Numbered from the stretch's first letter, positions 16,976 through 28,600 are shown. The stretch is DNA of 64,000 nt from Betaproteobacteria bacterium (GCA_016194905.1 JACQAP010000021.1:204942-268941), one strand, 5' to 3'. Notes: generated by a model not told the origin, from the sequence alone. Numbers and translations are program-made.

Positions 16976-18964
16976 ATGATTCCCGAACTAGGGCATTTCG
17001 CACTGATCGTCGCGCTCTGCATTGCACTCGCGCAGGCGATCCTTCCGTTGGTCGGCGCCGCGCGCGGCGACGTCATATGGATGAGCGTCGGCCGGCCGGC
17101 GGCTCAGGGCCAGTTCGTGTTCGTGGTCATCGCCTTCGCCTGTCTGGCGTATTCCTTCATCAGCAACGATTTCTCGGTGCTCAACGTGGCGACAAACTCG
17201 AATTCCAGTCTGCCGTGGTTCTACCGCTTTGCCGCAACCTGGGGCAGCCACGAAGGTTCTCTGCTGCTCTGGGTGTTGATGCTGACGGTGTGGATGCTCG
17301 CGGTGAGTGTGTTCAGCCGCCATTTGCCGTTGGAAATGGTGGCGCGCATTCTCGGCGTGATGGCGTTGATTTCCGTCGGCTTCCTCTTGTTCATGCTGTT
17401 TACCTCCAATCCGTTCCAGCGGTTGCTGCCCGCCGCGCCCGATGGCAACGACTTGAATCCGCTGCTGCAGGATCCCGGCATGGTGATTCATCCGCCGATG
17501 CTGTACATGGGTTACGTCGGATTTTCGGTTGCATTTGCGTTTGCCATCGCCGCGTTGCTGGGTGGAAAACTCGACGCCACCTGGGCGCGCTGGTCGCGCC
17601 CGTGGACGACCATGGCGTGGGTGTTCCTGACCGTCGGCATCGCGCTCGGCAGCGGCTGGGCGTATTACGAACTCGGCTGGGGTGGCTGGTGGTTCTGGGA
17701 TCCGGTCGAGAATGCGTCGTTCATGCCGTGGCTGGTCGGTACCGCGCTGGTACATTCGCTGGCGGTTACCGAGAAGCGGGGCGGCTTCAGGGTGTGGACC
17801 GTGCTGCTTGCGATCATCGCTTTTTCATTGTCGCTGCTGGGAACCTTCCTGGTTCGCTCCGGCGTGCTGACTTCCGTGCATGCCTTCGCGACCGATCCGG
17901 CGCGCGGCGTCTTCATCCTCTTCTTCCTGGTCATCGTCATCGGCGGTTCGCTGGCATTGTTTGCCTGGCGCGCCCCGCGCGTGGGCTTGGGCGGGAGCTT
18001 CGAGTTGATGTCCCGTGAATCGGCATTGCTCGCCAATAACGTGCTGTTGCTGGTGGCTTCTGCGTCGGTCATGTTGGGCACTTTGTATCCGCTGTTCCTC
18101 GATGCGCTCGGGCTCGGAAAGATTTCCGTCGGCCCGCCTTATTTCGAAGCCGTGTTCGTGCCGCTGATGACGCCGGCACTTTTCCTGATGGGCGTGGGCC
18201 CGATCGCGAAATGGAAGCAGGCGCGTGTGCCGGAGATGGCAGCGCGGCTGAAATGGGCTTTCGTCATCGCGCTGATCACGGCGCTGCTGCTGCCGTTCAC
18301 CCTTGGAAAGTGGACACCCATGATCGCCTTCGGCCTGTTGCTGGCCTCGTGGGTGGCGATCGCCGGTTTCGTGAACCTGAAGCAGCGTGTGGCGTTATTG
18401 CGCGCGAGCAGCGGACGCAGCTTCGGCTCCCAATTGGCCGCCATTCCGCGTGGCTATTACGGCATGCTGCTGGCGCATCTGGGCGTTGCCGTTTTCATCA
18501 CCGGCGTCACACTGGTAAAGGGTTACGAAACGGAAAAGGATGTACGTATGCAGCCCGGCGACACCGTCGAGGTCGGCGGCTACACGTTCCAGCTTGATGG
18601 ATTAAGCCAGGTGCCGGGACCGAATTACGAGGCGACGCGCGCCACGATAACGGTAGCCAAGGGCGGGGAAAAAGTACGCGCGCTGTATCCGGAGAAGCGC
18701 TTCTACCAGGTCCAGCAAATGCCGATGACCGAAGCGGCAATCGATACCGGTCTGACCCGGGACTTGTACGTATCGCTCGGTGAGCCGGTCGACGGTGGCG
18801 CCTGGGTTGTGCGCATCTATCACAAGCCATTCGTGGACTGGATCTGGGGCGGCGCATTCCTGATGGCGCTTGGCGGCATTCTGGCCATTTCCGACAAACG
18901 CTATCGGCTGGCGCGCAAAGCCGAGCGCGAAGCGTCTGCGGCTGCCAGCGTTGTAATAGCCTGA
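16976..18964 (+). CDS. ccmF: Cytochrome c heme lyase subunit CcmF
   Basis: A 662-residue protein with about 15 membrane helices, the core of the holocytochrome c synthase. The tryptophan-rich motif GGWWFWDPVENASFMPWL is present, as are the conserved His-bearing helices (e.g. MVIHPPMLYMGY and AVTEKRGGF after LVHSL). The start at 16976 gives the usual N-terminus (MIPELGHFALI). It is flanked by heptamer repeats on both sides inside the ccm operon. Confidence 0.96.
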   Translation: MIPELGHFALIVALCIALAQAILPLVGAARGDVIWMSVGRPAAQGQFVFVVIAFACLAYSFISNDFSVLNVATNSNSSLPWFYRFAATWGSHEGSLLLWVLMLTVWMLAVSVFSRHLPLEMVARILGVMALISVGFLLFMLFTSNPFQRLLPAAPDGNDLNPLLQDPGMVIHPPMLYMGYVGFSVAFAFAIAALLGGKLDATWARWSRPWTTMAWVFLTVGIALGSGWAYYELGWGGWWFWDPVENASFMPWLVGTALVHSLAVTEKRGGFRVWTVLLAIIAFSLSLLGTFLVRSGVLTSVHAFATDPARGVFILFFLVIVIGGSLALFAWRAPRVGLGGSFELMSRESALLANNVLLLVASASVMLGTLYPLFLDALGLGKISVGPPYFEAVFVPLMTPALFLMGVGPIAKWKQARVPEMAARLKWAFVIALITALLLPFTLGKWTPMIAFGLLLASWVAIAGFVNLKQRVALLRASSGRSFGSQLAAIPRGYYGMLLAHLGVAVFITGVTLVKGYETEKDVRMQPGDTVEVGGYTFQLDGLSQVPGPNYEATRATITVAKGGEKVRALYPEKRFYQVQQMPMTEAAIDTGLTRDLYVSLGEPVDGGAWVVRIYHKPFVDWIWGGAFLMALGGILAISDKRYRLARKAEREASAAASVVIA

Positions 18965-18978
18965 CCGATGGGTCTGCC

Positions 18979-19020
18979 GTTCACCATTCCCTGTTCCCCA
19001 TTTACCGTTCACTATTCACC
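18979..19020. repeat. Heptamer tandem repeat between ccmF and ccmG
   Basis: Six consecutive 7-base units alternating GTTC- and ATT-type: GTTCACC, ATTCCCT, GTTCCCC, ATTTACC, GTTCACT, ATTCACC, with a seventh weaker unit GTTTAAG. Same consensus as the array upstream of ccmF. Confidence 0.6.
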
Positions 19021-19063
19021 GTTTAAGGCGAAGCACTTATCCCTGAAGGGACACTGATCTTAA

Positions 19064-19585
19064 ATGAAACGCTTTCTCCCGCTCGGCATCTTCCTGGTGC
19101 TGGCTGTGTTCCTCGCCCTAGGGTTGAGCCTGGATCCGCGCGAAGTGCCATCGCCGCTGATCGACAAGGCGGCGCCTGCGTTCCGGCTGCCGCAGTTGCA
19201 GGATCCGGGCAAAACGCTTGGCACGGAAGACCTCAAAGGCAGGGTCTGGATCCTCAACGTCTGGGCTTCCTGGTGCGTGGCCTGTCTGGAAGAGCATCCG
19301 ATCCTGGTCGACTTCTCCAAGCAGAACGTATTGCCGATCTATGGGCTTAACTACAAGGACAAGCGCGAGGATGCGCTGAAATGGCTGGACAAGCACGGCA
19401 ACCCATACATGCTGTCCATAGAGGATAGCGACGGGCGCGTGGGCATCGACTACGGCGTGTACGGCGTGCCGGAAACCTATGTGATCGACCGCAATGGAAT
19501 TATCCGCTACAAACGTATCGGCCCTGTCACGGTGCGAATACTCCAGGAGAAGATCCTGCCGCTGGTGAGACAGCTTCAGGGATGA
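19064..19585 (+). CDS. ccmG: Thiol:disulfide oxidoreductase CcmG (DsbE)
   Basis: A 173-residue membrane-anchored thioredoxin-fold protein. An N-terminal helix (~residues 5-22) anchors it in the inner membrane; the redox motif is WASWCVACLEEH (CVAC), and the cis-Pro region is YGVPETYVIDRNG. It keeps apocytochrome c or CcmH cysteines reduced for heme attachment. Its stop overlaps the ccmH ATG by four bases. Confidence 0.95.
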   Translation: MKRFLPLGIFLVLAVFLALGLSLDPREVPSPLIDKAAPAFRLPQLQDPGKTLGTEDLKGRVWILNVWASWCVACLEEHPILVDFSKQNVLPIYGLNYKDKREDALKWLDKHGNPYMLSIEDSDGRVGIDYGVYGVPETYVIDRNGIIRYKRIGPVTVRILQEKILPLVRQLQG

Positions 19586-20052
19586 AGGCCATTTTCGCAA
19601 TTCTGTGGCTCGTATTTTCCGCGCAGTGTGCGGCCAGGGAGGCGTCTCCCGCCGCCGACGATCCCGTGCTCGAAAAGCGCGTCGTCAAACTGACTTCCGA
19701 ACTGCGCTGCCTGGTGTGCCAGAACCAATCGTTGGCGGATTCGCACGCCGATCTGGCGATTGATCTCAAGAACCAGGTGCGCAGCCAGATGCAGGCGGGC
19801 AAGAGCGACGCCGAAATCCGCGGCTACATGGTTGCGCGCTATGGCGATTTCGTGCTCTACGACCCGCCATTCAAGGCGAGCACCTTGCTGCTCTGGGCAG
19901 GGCCATTCGCATTGCTGCTTATCGGTCTGCTTGGATTGGCGGTTTACGTGCGCGGCCGGCGTCGTCGATTGCCCGATGTCGAGCTGACACCCGTGGACCG
20001 TGCGCGCGCCGAGGCGTTGTTGCGCGGCGGATCCGGAAACGAGCTGCAATGA
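19582..20052 (+). CDS. ccmH: Cytochrome c maturation protein CcmH
   Basis: A 156-residue protein with a signal peptide (to about ARE), the redox motif LRCLVCQNQSLADSHADLA and a C-terminal membrane helix (~105-125). It reduces apocytochrome c haem-binding cysteines as part of the CcmFHI lyase complex. The four-base overlaps with the genes on both sides indicate translational coupling. Confidence 0.95.
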   Translation: MKAIFAILWLVFSAQCAAREASPAADDPVLEKRVVKLTSELRCLVCQNQSLADSHADLAIDLKNQVRSQMQAGKSDAEIRGYMVARYGDFVLYDPPFKASTLLLWAGPFALLLIGLLGLAVYVRGRRRRLPDVELTPVDRARAEALLRGGSGNELQ

Positions 20053-21263
20053 TCGCGTTCGCTGGCGCTGCTGTCTTTCTGCTCGTCGCTGCGGTGGTCA
20101 TTGTGCTGTGGCCGCTGCTGAAGCGCTCGAATTCTCCGGTCGTGGGACGGCATCTGTCCAACCTCGACATCCATCGCGATCAGTTCTCGGAACTCGACAA
20201 AGACCTCGAAGCCGGAATGCTGGGCGCGGACCGCTACGAGCAGGCAAAAAATGAACTGGAGAGGCGCGTCCTCGAAGAAGCTGCGGCGCCGGCCGAACCG
20301 CCGCAATCGGCAACTCAAGGCAAGGCAGTTGCTATCGTCATCGGCGTCTTCCTTCCGCTGGCGGCCATCCTGTTGTACCTGTATCTCGGCAATCTGCAAG
20401 GTTTGGTGGCGCCGCGCCATCCGGCGGCCGATCTGTCGTCGATCACGGCAGATCAGTTCCAGGATATGACTGTCAAGCTGGCGGCGCGCATGCAGCAGAA
20501 TCCGGGCGATGCGGAGGGCTGGAAAATGCTCGGCCGGGCTTACCGGGCGATGGAGCGCTTCGGCGAAGCCAACGATGCCTACAAGAAAGCGGTGGACCTG
20601 AGGTCGCAAGACCCCGACCTGCTGGCGGACTACGCCGAATCGCTGGCGTTGGCCGCAGGGCGCTCGCTGATAGGTGAGCCGACCCGATTGCTGGATCGCG
20701 CCTTCAGGCTCGATCCGCATAGCACCAAAGTATTGGCACTATCGGGAAGCGCAGCGTTCGAGCGCAAAGATTACAAGGCTGCGATTCGCTATTGGGAGAC
20801 GATCATCAAGCAGCCCGGCGTCAGCACCGAGCTTGCGCAAGCGTTGCAGAAGGGGGTCGCCGAATCGAAGGCGCGACTGACAGGCAAGCCGGTAGCGGCT
20901 GCTCTTGCCGGGAAAGAGCGCGTGACCGGTGTCGTGGCTCTCGCTGATTCCCTTAGAGACAGGGCCCGGCCGGACGATACGGTGTTCGTTTTTGCGCGCG
21001 CCGCGAGCGGTCCGCGCATGCCGCTGGCAATCGTGAAAATAAAAGTCGCCGATCTTCCTTACCAATTTTTATTCGACGATTCGATGGCGATGATGCCGGA
21101 GATGAAGCTTTCCCAATTCGCTGAAATCGTGATCGATGCCCGCGTGTCCAAATCCGGTGGCGCGACGCCGTCGGCCGGGGATCTCGAAGGAGCCAGCGAC
21201 AAGATCAAGCCCGGCCGGAACGGCATTCGCGTAACGATCGACCGCGCGGTCGCCAAGCCATGA
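20049..21263 (+). CDS. ccmI: Cytochrome c biogenesis TPR protein CcmI
   Basis: A 404-residue CcmI. Two membrane helices (residues ~3-22 and ~95-115) flank a cytoplasmic segment with a leucine-zipper-like helix; the periplasmic part holds TPR repeats (e.g. GWKMLGRAYRAMERFGEAND and EAWxxxLxLD-like units) and a C-terminal domain. It presents the C-terminus of apocytochromes to the lyase. Overlaps ccmH and mltB by four bases each. Confidence 0.9.
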   Translation: MIAFAGAAVFLLVAAVVIVLWPLLKRSNSPVVGRHLSNLDIHRDQFSELDKDLEAGMLGADRYEQAKNELERRVLEEAAAPAEPPQSATQGKAVAIVIGVFLPLAAILLYLYLGNLQGLVAPRHPAADLSSITADQFQDMTVKLAARMQQNPGDAEGWKMLGRAYRAMERFGEANDAYKKAVDLRSQDPDLLADYAESLALAAGRSLIGEPTRLLDRAFRLDPHSTKVLALSGSAAFERKDYKAAIRYWETIIKQPGVSTELAQALQKGVAESKARLTGKPVAAALAGKERVTGVVALADSLRDRARPDDTVFVFARAASGPRMPLAIVKIKVADLPYQFLFDDSMAMMPEMKLSQFAEIVIDARVSKSGGATPSAGDLEGASDKIKPGRNGIRVTIDRAVAKP

Positions 21264-22294
21264 CGCTGTCGCGCACCCTCCTTGCGGCGTGGCTGCTGTT
21301 CATCGGTGGTTCTTTCTCGACGCTGGCCCAGGCGCCGGCCAAGGTCAAGCTCAAGCCGGAGGTCGAGAAGTTCATTGCGCAGATGGTGCAGCAACACCAG
21401 TTCGCCGAACCGGCTCTGCGTCAGATTTTCGCCCAGCTGAAAGGTAATGAAGGGGTGGTCAAGGCGATCAATGCGCCGGCGACGTCGAAGCCGTGGTACG
21501 AATTCAAAAACATATTCGTGTCCCCGACGCGCACCAGCGCCGGTGTCACCTTCTGGAACGAGAATGCGGAACAGTTGAAGCGCGCGCGGGACATCTACGG
21601 CGTGCCGGAGGAGATCATTGTCTCCATCATCGGCGTCGAAACGATCTACGGCAAGCGTACGGGCTCGTTCAGGGTGATCGACGCACTTTATACGCTGGCT
21701 TTCGAAATGCCGGAACGAGCAGCCTACTTCCGCGACGAGTTGGAGCAGTTCCTGTTGCTTACCCGCGAAAATGGCCTGGACCCGTCGACGGTGAAAGGCT
21801 CTTTTGCGGGCGCGATCGGCATGCCGCAGTTCATGCCGACCAGTTATCGGCGCTTCGCGGTGGATTTTGACAGCGACGGAAAAATAAACCTCTGGGAGAA
21901 CGTTCCCGACGTCATCGGCAGCGTCGCAAATTATCTGCACTACTTCGGCTGGCTCGCCGGACAGCCAATCGTCGTGCCTGCGCGCATCAGCGGCACGGAG
22001 TACAAGGACATCGTCGACAAGGGTTTCAAGCCGCACCTGACGCTGGCGCAGATGCTGCCGAAAGGGATCGAGCCCACGGAGACCGTGCCGTCCGAACTCG
22101 TGGCCGGCCTGTTCACGCTGGAAATCGAGCAAGGCCAGGAATACTGGCTCGCGTTCAATAATTTCTACGTCATTACCCGTTACAACCGCAGCAAGAATTA
22201 CGCGATGGCCGTGTACCAGCTTTCCAAAGCGATCATACGCGAACGCGAAAGCCAGAACTCGGCGCAAACGGCGCCACCGGCGGTAAATCAGTAG
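21260..22294 (+). CDS. mltB: Lytic murein transglycosylase B
   Basis: A 344-residue exported peptidoglycan lyase with a signal peptide (cleavage after TLAQA). The catalytic Glu is in IGVETIYGKRTG, and the GAIGMPQFMPTSYRRFAVDF motif of the MltB family follows. No lipobox is seen, so this is probably a soluble periplasmic form. It overlaps the end of ccmI by four bases, so it is read as part of the ccm transcript. Confidence 0.93.
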   Translation: MTLSRTLLAAWLLFIGGSFSTLAQAPAKVKLKPEVEKFIAQMVQQHQFAEPALRQIFAQLKGNEGVVKAINAPATSKPWYEFKNIFVSPTRTSAGVTFWNENAEQLKRARDIYGVPEEIIVSIIGVETIYGKRTGSFRVIDALYTLAFEMPERAAYFRDELEQFLLLTRENGLDPSTVKGSFAGAIGMPQFMPTSYRRFAVDFDSDGKINLWENVPDVIGSVANYLHYFGWLAGQPIVVPARISGTEYKDIVDKGFKPHLTLAQMLPKGIEPTETVPSELVAGLFTLEIEQGQEYWLAFNNFYVITRYNRSKNYAMAVYQLSKAIIRERESQNSAQTAPPAVNQ

Positions 22295-22297
22295 CGT

Positions 22298-24922
22298 TCA
22301 ATCCCGCCCTTCGGCGGTTTTCTTCAGGCGGTAAAGCAGCTCGAGCGCTTCCTTTGGCGACAGGGCGTCGGGGTCCAGTTCGCGTAACGCTTCCTGCAGG
22401 CGATGCTCTTCCTTGTTGTGCTGAGTCGCCGGCACGGAAAAAAGATCGCCCTGCGGATTGCGGGTCGCGGCTTCTTGCTCCAGCTTCGCCAAATGCTTCT
22501 TGGCCGCGCGTACCACCGCAACCGGTACACCGGCTAGCTGTGCAACTTGGATACCGTAACTTTGCGATGCCGGGCCTTCCTCGACGGCGTGCAGGAATAC
22601 GATCTTGTCCTTGTGCTCAACTGCATCCAGATGCACGTTGGCGACTTGCGGGTATTCCTCCGGCAGCCGGGTGAGTTCGAAGTAATGGGTTGCGAACAGC
22701 GTGTAGCTCCGGCTCGCTTCCGCAAGATGACGGGCGATGGCGATCGCAAGCGCCATGCCGTCGAAGGTCGACGTTCCGCGGCCGACTTCGTCCATCAGGA
22801 CCAGAGAGGTGCGTGTGGCGTTGTGCAGGATGTTGGCCGCTTCGGTCATTTCCACCATGAAAGTGGAGCGGCCGCCGGCGAGATCGTCGGAAGCGCCGAT
22901 GCGGGTGAAGATCTGGTCCACTGGCCCGATGACGGCGGCCCTTGCCGGTACAAAGGAGCCGACATGGGCAAGAAGTACGATCAGCGCGGTCTGCCGCATA
23001 TACGTGGACTTGCCGCCCATGTTCGGGCCGGTAATCAGCAGCAGCCGGCGCCCATCGTCCAACTGCGTGTCGTTGGCGATGAATTCGTCGATCTGCTTTT
23101 CCACGACGCAATGACGCCCGGCCTCGATTTCTATTTTCTCTTCATCGGTGAATTGAGGTGCCGAATAGCCTAGCGTCACGGCGCGTTCGGCGAGCGTGAC
23201 CAGCGCGTCCAGCTCGGCGAGCGCAGCCGCCAGGCGCTGCAGTGTCGGCAGGTGCGGCGCCAAATCGTCGAGCAGTCTTTCGTACAGATACTTTTCCCGT
23301 GCCAGCGCACGATCCTGTGCGGACAACGCCTTGTCCTCGAATGTCTTCAGTTCCGGCGTGATGTAGCGCTCGGCATTTTTCAATGTCTGCCGGCGGTGGT
23401 AGTCTTCGGGGACCTTTTCCGCATTGGCGTTCGTCACCTCGATGTAGAAACCGTGCACGCGGTTGTATTCGACTTTCAGATTGGCGATGCCGGTGCGGCC
23501 GCGTTCCCGTATTTCCAGCGCGATCAGGAATTCCCCGCAGTTATTCTGGATCGCGCGCAACTCGTCCAGTTCGGCATCGAAGCCGTCGTTGATGACGCCG
23601 CCCTCACGGATGATGGCTGCGGGTTCCGGCAGGATCGCGCGCGATAGAAGATCGGTGAGCTCCGGCAGAGGGGCGAGATCGATCGACAAGGCCGCCAGCC
23701 GTGGGCTGGAGAGCGGCTCGAGCAAAGATTTGATGGCGGGCAGAGCTGTCAGAGTTTCGTGCAATGCGGACAGGTCGCGCGGCCGCGCATTTCTGAGGGC
23801 GATGCGCGCAGTGATGCGCTCAACGTCGCTCACCGGCCGCAGCGCGTTGTGAAGCTTCCGATAAGGGCCTTCCGCGCTTTCTCCGCGCAGGATTGCCACT
23901 GCATCCAGTCGGGCCGCCACCACAGTGCGATCGCGCAGCGGATGATGCAATGCGTGCCGCAACCAGCGCGAGCCCATCGTCGTCGCGCAGGTGTCGAGCA
24001 GGGACAACAGGGTGGGTTCGGGGTCGCCGCGCAGGGTTTCGGAGATTTCCAGGTTGCGGCGCGTGGCCGCATCCATGCGCACATATTCGGAATCGCGCTC
24101 GACGGCGAGCGAGCTCACATGGGCAATCGAGGCAGCCTGTGTCGCGCGAGCGTATTCAAGTAATGCGCCGGCCGCACCGAGAGCAGGACCGAGTTCGTCA
24201 GCGCCGAACCCGGACAGGTCGTGCGTATCGAAGTGCCGGAGCAACACGCGATTCGCGGCGTCGCGGTCGAATTGCCAGGCGCTCAGCCGCTTGATTGCTG
24301 CGCCCGATGTCTCCAGGCTGGAATCGTTGCAGTCGTCCGCGACCAGAATCTCGGCCGGTTGTAGCCGCTGCAGTTCGGATGCGAGATTCCCCTTTCGGGT
24401 TTCCAGCACGACGAAGCGGCCACTCGCGAGCGAAAGCCAGGCGATGCCCAGTGCATCGCCTTGCAGATTGATGGCCAGCAGCAGGTTTTCGCGCCGGTCG
24501 TCGAGCAAGGCCGCGTCCGTGAGCGTGCCCGGCGTGACGACACGGGTGACCTGGCGTTCGACCGGACCTTTCGATGTGGCGGGATCGCCGATCTGTTCGC
24601 AGATCGCCACCGATTCGCCGAGCTTCACCAGCTTGGCGAGATACTGCTCGACGGAGTGGAAGGGCACGCCCGCCATCTTGATCGGCTCGCCGGCAGAGGC
24701 ACCGCGTTGTGTCAGCGTGATGTCCATCAGCTTCGCGGCACGGACGGCATCTTCGAAGAACAACTCGTAGAAATCGCCCATGCGGTAGAACAGCAGCGTG
24801 TCTGGATGCTGTGCCTTGATGCGCAGGTACTGCTGCATCATGGGTGTGTGTCGGGAAATCACGGTTTCGCCAAGGTCCTTGCCGACGCTGCCGTTTTGCG
24901 CTATAAGATATTGTCGTTCCAT
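22298..24922 (-). CDS. mutS: DNA mismatch repair protein MutS
   Basis: An 874-residue MutS. The mismatch-reading Phe-x-Glu is in [17 protein letters not shown], Walker A is [13 protein letters not shown], and the signature [12 protein letters not shown] follows; the C-terminal dimerisation tail is present ([19 protein letters not shown]). The first ~27 residues up to HTPMMQQYL are longer than in many homologues, so an internal start (MMQQYL, near 24841) is possible. It ends four bases from mltB and is transcribed towards it. Confidence 0.96.
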   Translation of the reverse strand: MERQYLIAQNGSVGKDLGETVISRHTPMMQQYLRIKAQHPDTLLFYRMGDFYELFFEDAVRAAKLMDITLTQRGASAGEPIKMAGVPFHSVEQYLAKLVKLGESVAICEQIGDPATSKGPVERQVTRVVTPGTLTDAALLDDRRENLLLAINLQGDALGIAWLSLASGRFVVLETRKGNLASELQRLQPAEILVADDCNDSSLETSGAAIKRLSAWQFDRDAANRVLLRHFDTHDLSGFGADELGPALGAAGALLEYARATQAASIAHVSSLAVERDSEYVRMDAATRRNLEISETLRGDPEPTLLSLLDTCATTMGSRWLRHALHHPLRDRTVVAARLDAVAILRGESAEGPYRKLHNALRPVSDVERITARIALRNARPRDLSALHETLTALPAIKSLLEPLSSPRLAALSIDLAPLPELTDLLSRAILPEPAAIIREGGVINDGFDAELDELRAIQNNCGEFLIALEIRERGRTGIANLKVEYNRVHGFYIEVTNANAEKVPEDYHRRQTLKNAERYITPELKTFEDKALSAQDRALAREKYLYERLLDDLAPHLPTLQRLAAALAELDALVTLAERAVTLGYSAPQFTDEEKIEIEAGRHCVVEKQIDEFIANDTQLDDGRRLLLITGPNMGGKSTYMRQTALIVLLAHVGSFVPARAAVIGPVDQIFTRIGASDDLAGGRSTFMVEMTEAANILHNATRTSLVLMDEVGRGTSTFDGMALAIAIARHLAEASRSYTLFATHYFELTRLPEEYPQVANVHLDAVEHKDKIVFLHAVEEGPASQSYGIQVAQLAGVPVAVVRAAKKHLAKLEQEAATRNPQGDLFSVPATQHNKEEHRLQEALRELDPDALSPKEALELLYRLKKTAEGRD

Positions 24923-25025
24923 GGATATTTAACCTTCGCCGATGCGTTTTCTGTTCAAGTCCGGGCAAGTCCTTGCCCAGTTATCCGGTGTAGGTTTAGT
25001 GTAGGTCGACCTCCAAGGAGGCTAT

Positions 25026-25587
25026 ATGTCGCAAAAACCTATACCGCGCAAACCGGAACCGCTGACTGCCTCGATTATCGCGTACATGCAGCCATGCGAG
25101 GAGCGCGCAGACGGGCAGTGTGCCGGATTGCGTGTGCGCTGCTTGGCCTCCGGGAAAAAAGTGTTCTTCTATCGCTACCGCGCCCGCGACGAAGCGTTGC
25201 GCGAGATCAAATTAGGGGAGGTCGGACCCCTGACGCTCGCCAAGGCTCGTCTTGCCGCTGCCAGGAAGCGGCTAGAGCGGGAACAAGGCAAAGATCCCCA
25301 GCCCGAGAAGCGCGAAGGAGTACCTGCAGGCCCGGCGTGACCGGGTGACGCAGCGCCAGACGGCCTACGCTGTCGAGGATCTGATTGAGGCATACATCAG
25401 GGAGGTACTTGCGAAGCAAAAGCGCGGAGCAGAGAGCGCGCGCCTGCTGCGCAGGGACTTCGTTCCCGGCTGCGGTGAGCTACCGCGAGATCATGCGTCG
25501 CCGCTTTACGCAATGGCGCGAAGTTATCCATCTGCGACCCGCGATCTGATCGGAAATACTGCTCATCGACGACCGGCTCGCCAATAA
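25026..25587 (+). pseudogene. Tyrosine recombinase N-terminal remnant
   Basis: An 104-codon ORF after a good AAGGAGG reads as the arm-binding (DUF4102-like) domain of a prophage or island integrase: FFYRYRARDEALREIKLGEVGPLTLAKARL. It stops, and the next frame continues with core-binding-like sequence (YAVEDLIEAYIREVLAKQKR) up to about 25470 before breaking down. The catalytic domain is missing. This marks an old integration event between mutS and the czc operon. No tRNA or second attachment site is visible next to it. Confidence 0.75.
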
Positions 25588-25630
25588 GTCGGCATCCTCC
25601 AAGCGTATCGGTGTTAAGTTGACAGAACCA

Positions 25631-28600
25631 TCACGCCTCACCCGCACCGGGAAAAGGACGCCCCACATCTCCGCTTCGCAGCGCCGGATGCTCGTCGCGC
25701 CGGTGTGCCCACAGGTATAGCGCAGGCAGCACCAGCAGTGTCAGGAGGGTAGCGGATACCAGTCCGCCGATCACTACGATCGCCAGCGGCCGCTGGGTTT
25801 CCGAACCGATGGCATGAGAAAGTGCCATCGGCAAGAGGCCCAGCATTGCTAGCAGCGCAGTCATGATCACGGTCCGCAAGCGGTCCAGGGAGCCCTTGTA
25901 CACCGCGTCGTACACATTTTCTCCCCGTTCTCGCAAGCGGCCGAAATGGGACAGCATGACAACGCCGTTCAGCACCGCCTGTCCGAACAACGCAATAAAT
26001 CCAATTGCCGCCGACACCGACAGCGGAATGCCGCTCAACAGCAACGCGAATATGCCACCGATCATCGCGAACGGAATGTTCGCGATGATCAGCGTCGCAT
26101 CTTTGAGCGACTTGAAGGCATCGAACAGCAGTACAAAGATGATGAAGATGGAGAGCGGCACCACCCACGCCAGCCTTTTCATCGCACGCTCTTGGTTCTC
26201 GAACTCTCCCGACCAGAAGATCTGGTAGCCTACCGGCAGTGTCACGGCCTTGGCTACGCGCTCCTGCATGTCATGCACGACGCTGCCCATATCGCGCCCG
26301 GCGATGAAGATGCCCACTGAAAGCATGCGGCGGCCGTTCTCCCGAGCGATATCCATGGCGCCGCTCTCGACGCGAAAATCCGCTACTTGCGAAAGCGGAA
26401 TGAATGCACCGTCGGGGGTCGCTATCATGAGATGTTCGAGCCGCGCGGGCTCGCGCTCGTGCTCATCGAGACGAGCCATCACGGAAAAGCGCCGCTCTCC
26501 TTCCCAGATCGATGTCGCTTCCTTGCCGGCCAGCGCGGTTTCAATCACATCCTCGATGTCGCCGATATTGAGCCCGTAACGCGCAGAGCGTGCGCGGTCG
26601 ATCTCGATGCGGTATTGCGGAAGCTGGCCCTCGCGGTCGATAAACGCTCTCGACACGCCGTTAACGCCCCGGACTTCGCTGACGATCGTGCGCCCGATGG
26701 CGTTGAGCTTGGCCAGGTCGTCGCCCACCACCTTGACGACAATTTGCCCGTCCACCTGTGAAATGCTCTCGAGCACGTTGTCCCGGATCGGCTGAGAAAA
26801 GCTCACTTCGAGGGCAGGAAGCTGGTCCACCGAGGCGTCAAGCTCCGCCAGAATGTCCTGCTTGGTCACGCCGGGCCGCCATTTTTCCTCAGGCTGCAGC
26901 ACGACAAGTGCCTCGACCTGGCTTGCGAGCTTGGGATCGGTGCCGTCTTCGGGCCGTCCAAGCTTGGAGAAGACGTTTTGCACCTCGGGCGTCCTGCGCA
27001 GCAGGTCGCGAATATGCCGGACCTGCAATGCCGCTTCGGCGATGGACACGCTCGGTTCCAGCTGCACATTGACCCAGACGCTGCCTTCATTGAGCTCCGG
27101 TAGGAATTCCGTACCGATCCGTGAGGCGGCAAAGCCGCAAGCGACAAGCGCAACCGCGGCGGCGGCGAATAACGTCTCGCCATGAGCCAGCGCCCATGCG
27201 AGGGCAGGCGCATACACGGCCTTGCAGGCGCGCAGCAGGCGATTCTCTCCCGAAGGCAATTTGCGCCCGCCAAGCAGCCACAGCGACAGCAACGGCACCA
27301 GCGTGAGCGAGACGATCAGCGACGCGATCAAAGCCGACGTGACCGAGTAGGCCATCGGCGCAAAGATGCGGCCTTCCTGGCGCTGCAGCGTGAAGATCGG
27401 AATGTGCGCAGCGATGATGATCACCATCGAGAAGAACGTCGGCCGTCCTACCTCGGTGGCGGATTGCAGCACGGAATTCAGGCGCTCGTTGCGATCCGAA
27501 TCGGGGGGCAATCGCGAAAGCTGCTGGAAAATATGCTCGACAACGATGACCGCTCCGTCAACGATGATGCCGAAATCCATCGCGCCGAGCGACAGCAGAT
27601 TCGCGGGAATGCCAACGAAGTGCAAACCGAGAAAGGTACCCAGCAGTGCCAGGGGAATCACCGCCGCCACAATCGCCGCCGCGCGCGCGTTGGACAGAAA
27701 CAGATAAAGCACCAAGCAGACCAGCAACGCGCCTTCCACAAGATTGGTGAACACTGTCTTCAGCGTTCTTTCGATCAGCCACGTGCGGTCGTAGAAAGGC
27801 ACGACTTTCGCGCCTGGTGGCAGTTGCGAGCGGTTGATCTCCGCGACCTTCTGCTTCAGTGCATCGAGTACCAGCGACGGGTTTTCGCCCTTACGCATCA
27901 GCACGACACCGTAGACGATGTCGTCGTTGTCGTCCTGGCCGGCCTGTCCTTGCCGCTGCAACGCACCGATACTGACCCGCGCAATGTCCCGCACCAGCAC
28001 CGGCACGCCCTTGTTTTGCGCCACCACGACGTTCTCGAGGTCTGCCGCGGAACGCAGCAAACCGATGCCGCGGATCAGGAACTGCTGGCGCCCGTGCTCG
28101 ACATAGCCTCCTCCCGCATTGGCATTGGAACGGCCGAGTGCCGCGGCGAGTTGCTGCAGCGTAATTTTCAGGTGGCGCATGTGCGGCAAATCGGGCTGCA
28201 CTTCGTAGGTCTTGACCAGGCCCCCAAAGCTCACGACATCGGCGACGCCGGGCACGGTCTTGAGTTGGCGCTCCATCACCCAGTCCTGCAGCGTGCGCAA
28301 TTCGGTCGTCGAGAGATTGTCGGCCTGCACCCGGTAACGGTAGATCTCGCTGATCGCCGACGTCAGCGGCGCCATGTCCGGATGGACGCCATCCGGAAGA
28401 TCGACGTTGCGTAGGCGTTCTGCGACCAACTGGCGGGAAAAGTAGTCGCCGGCATTATCGTTGAACGTGACCACCTGGTAGGACAGCCCGAACTGCGTAT
28501 GCGAAAACAGGCGGACAGCGTTCGGAATGCCGGACAGCGCTACTTCCAAGGGTACGGTGACCTGCTTTTCCACCTCCTCGGCGGCGCGACCGGGGAAAAG

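Noticed and set aside
27182-28414. Plus-strand ORF opposite czcA
   Set aside because: Antisense to a pump with clear helix-4 motif.
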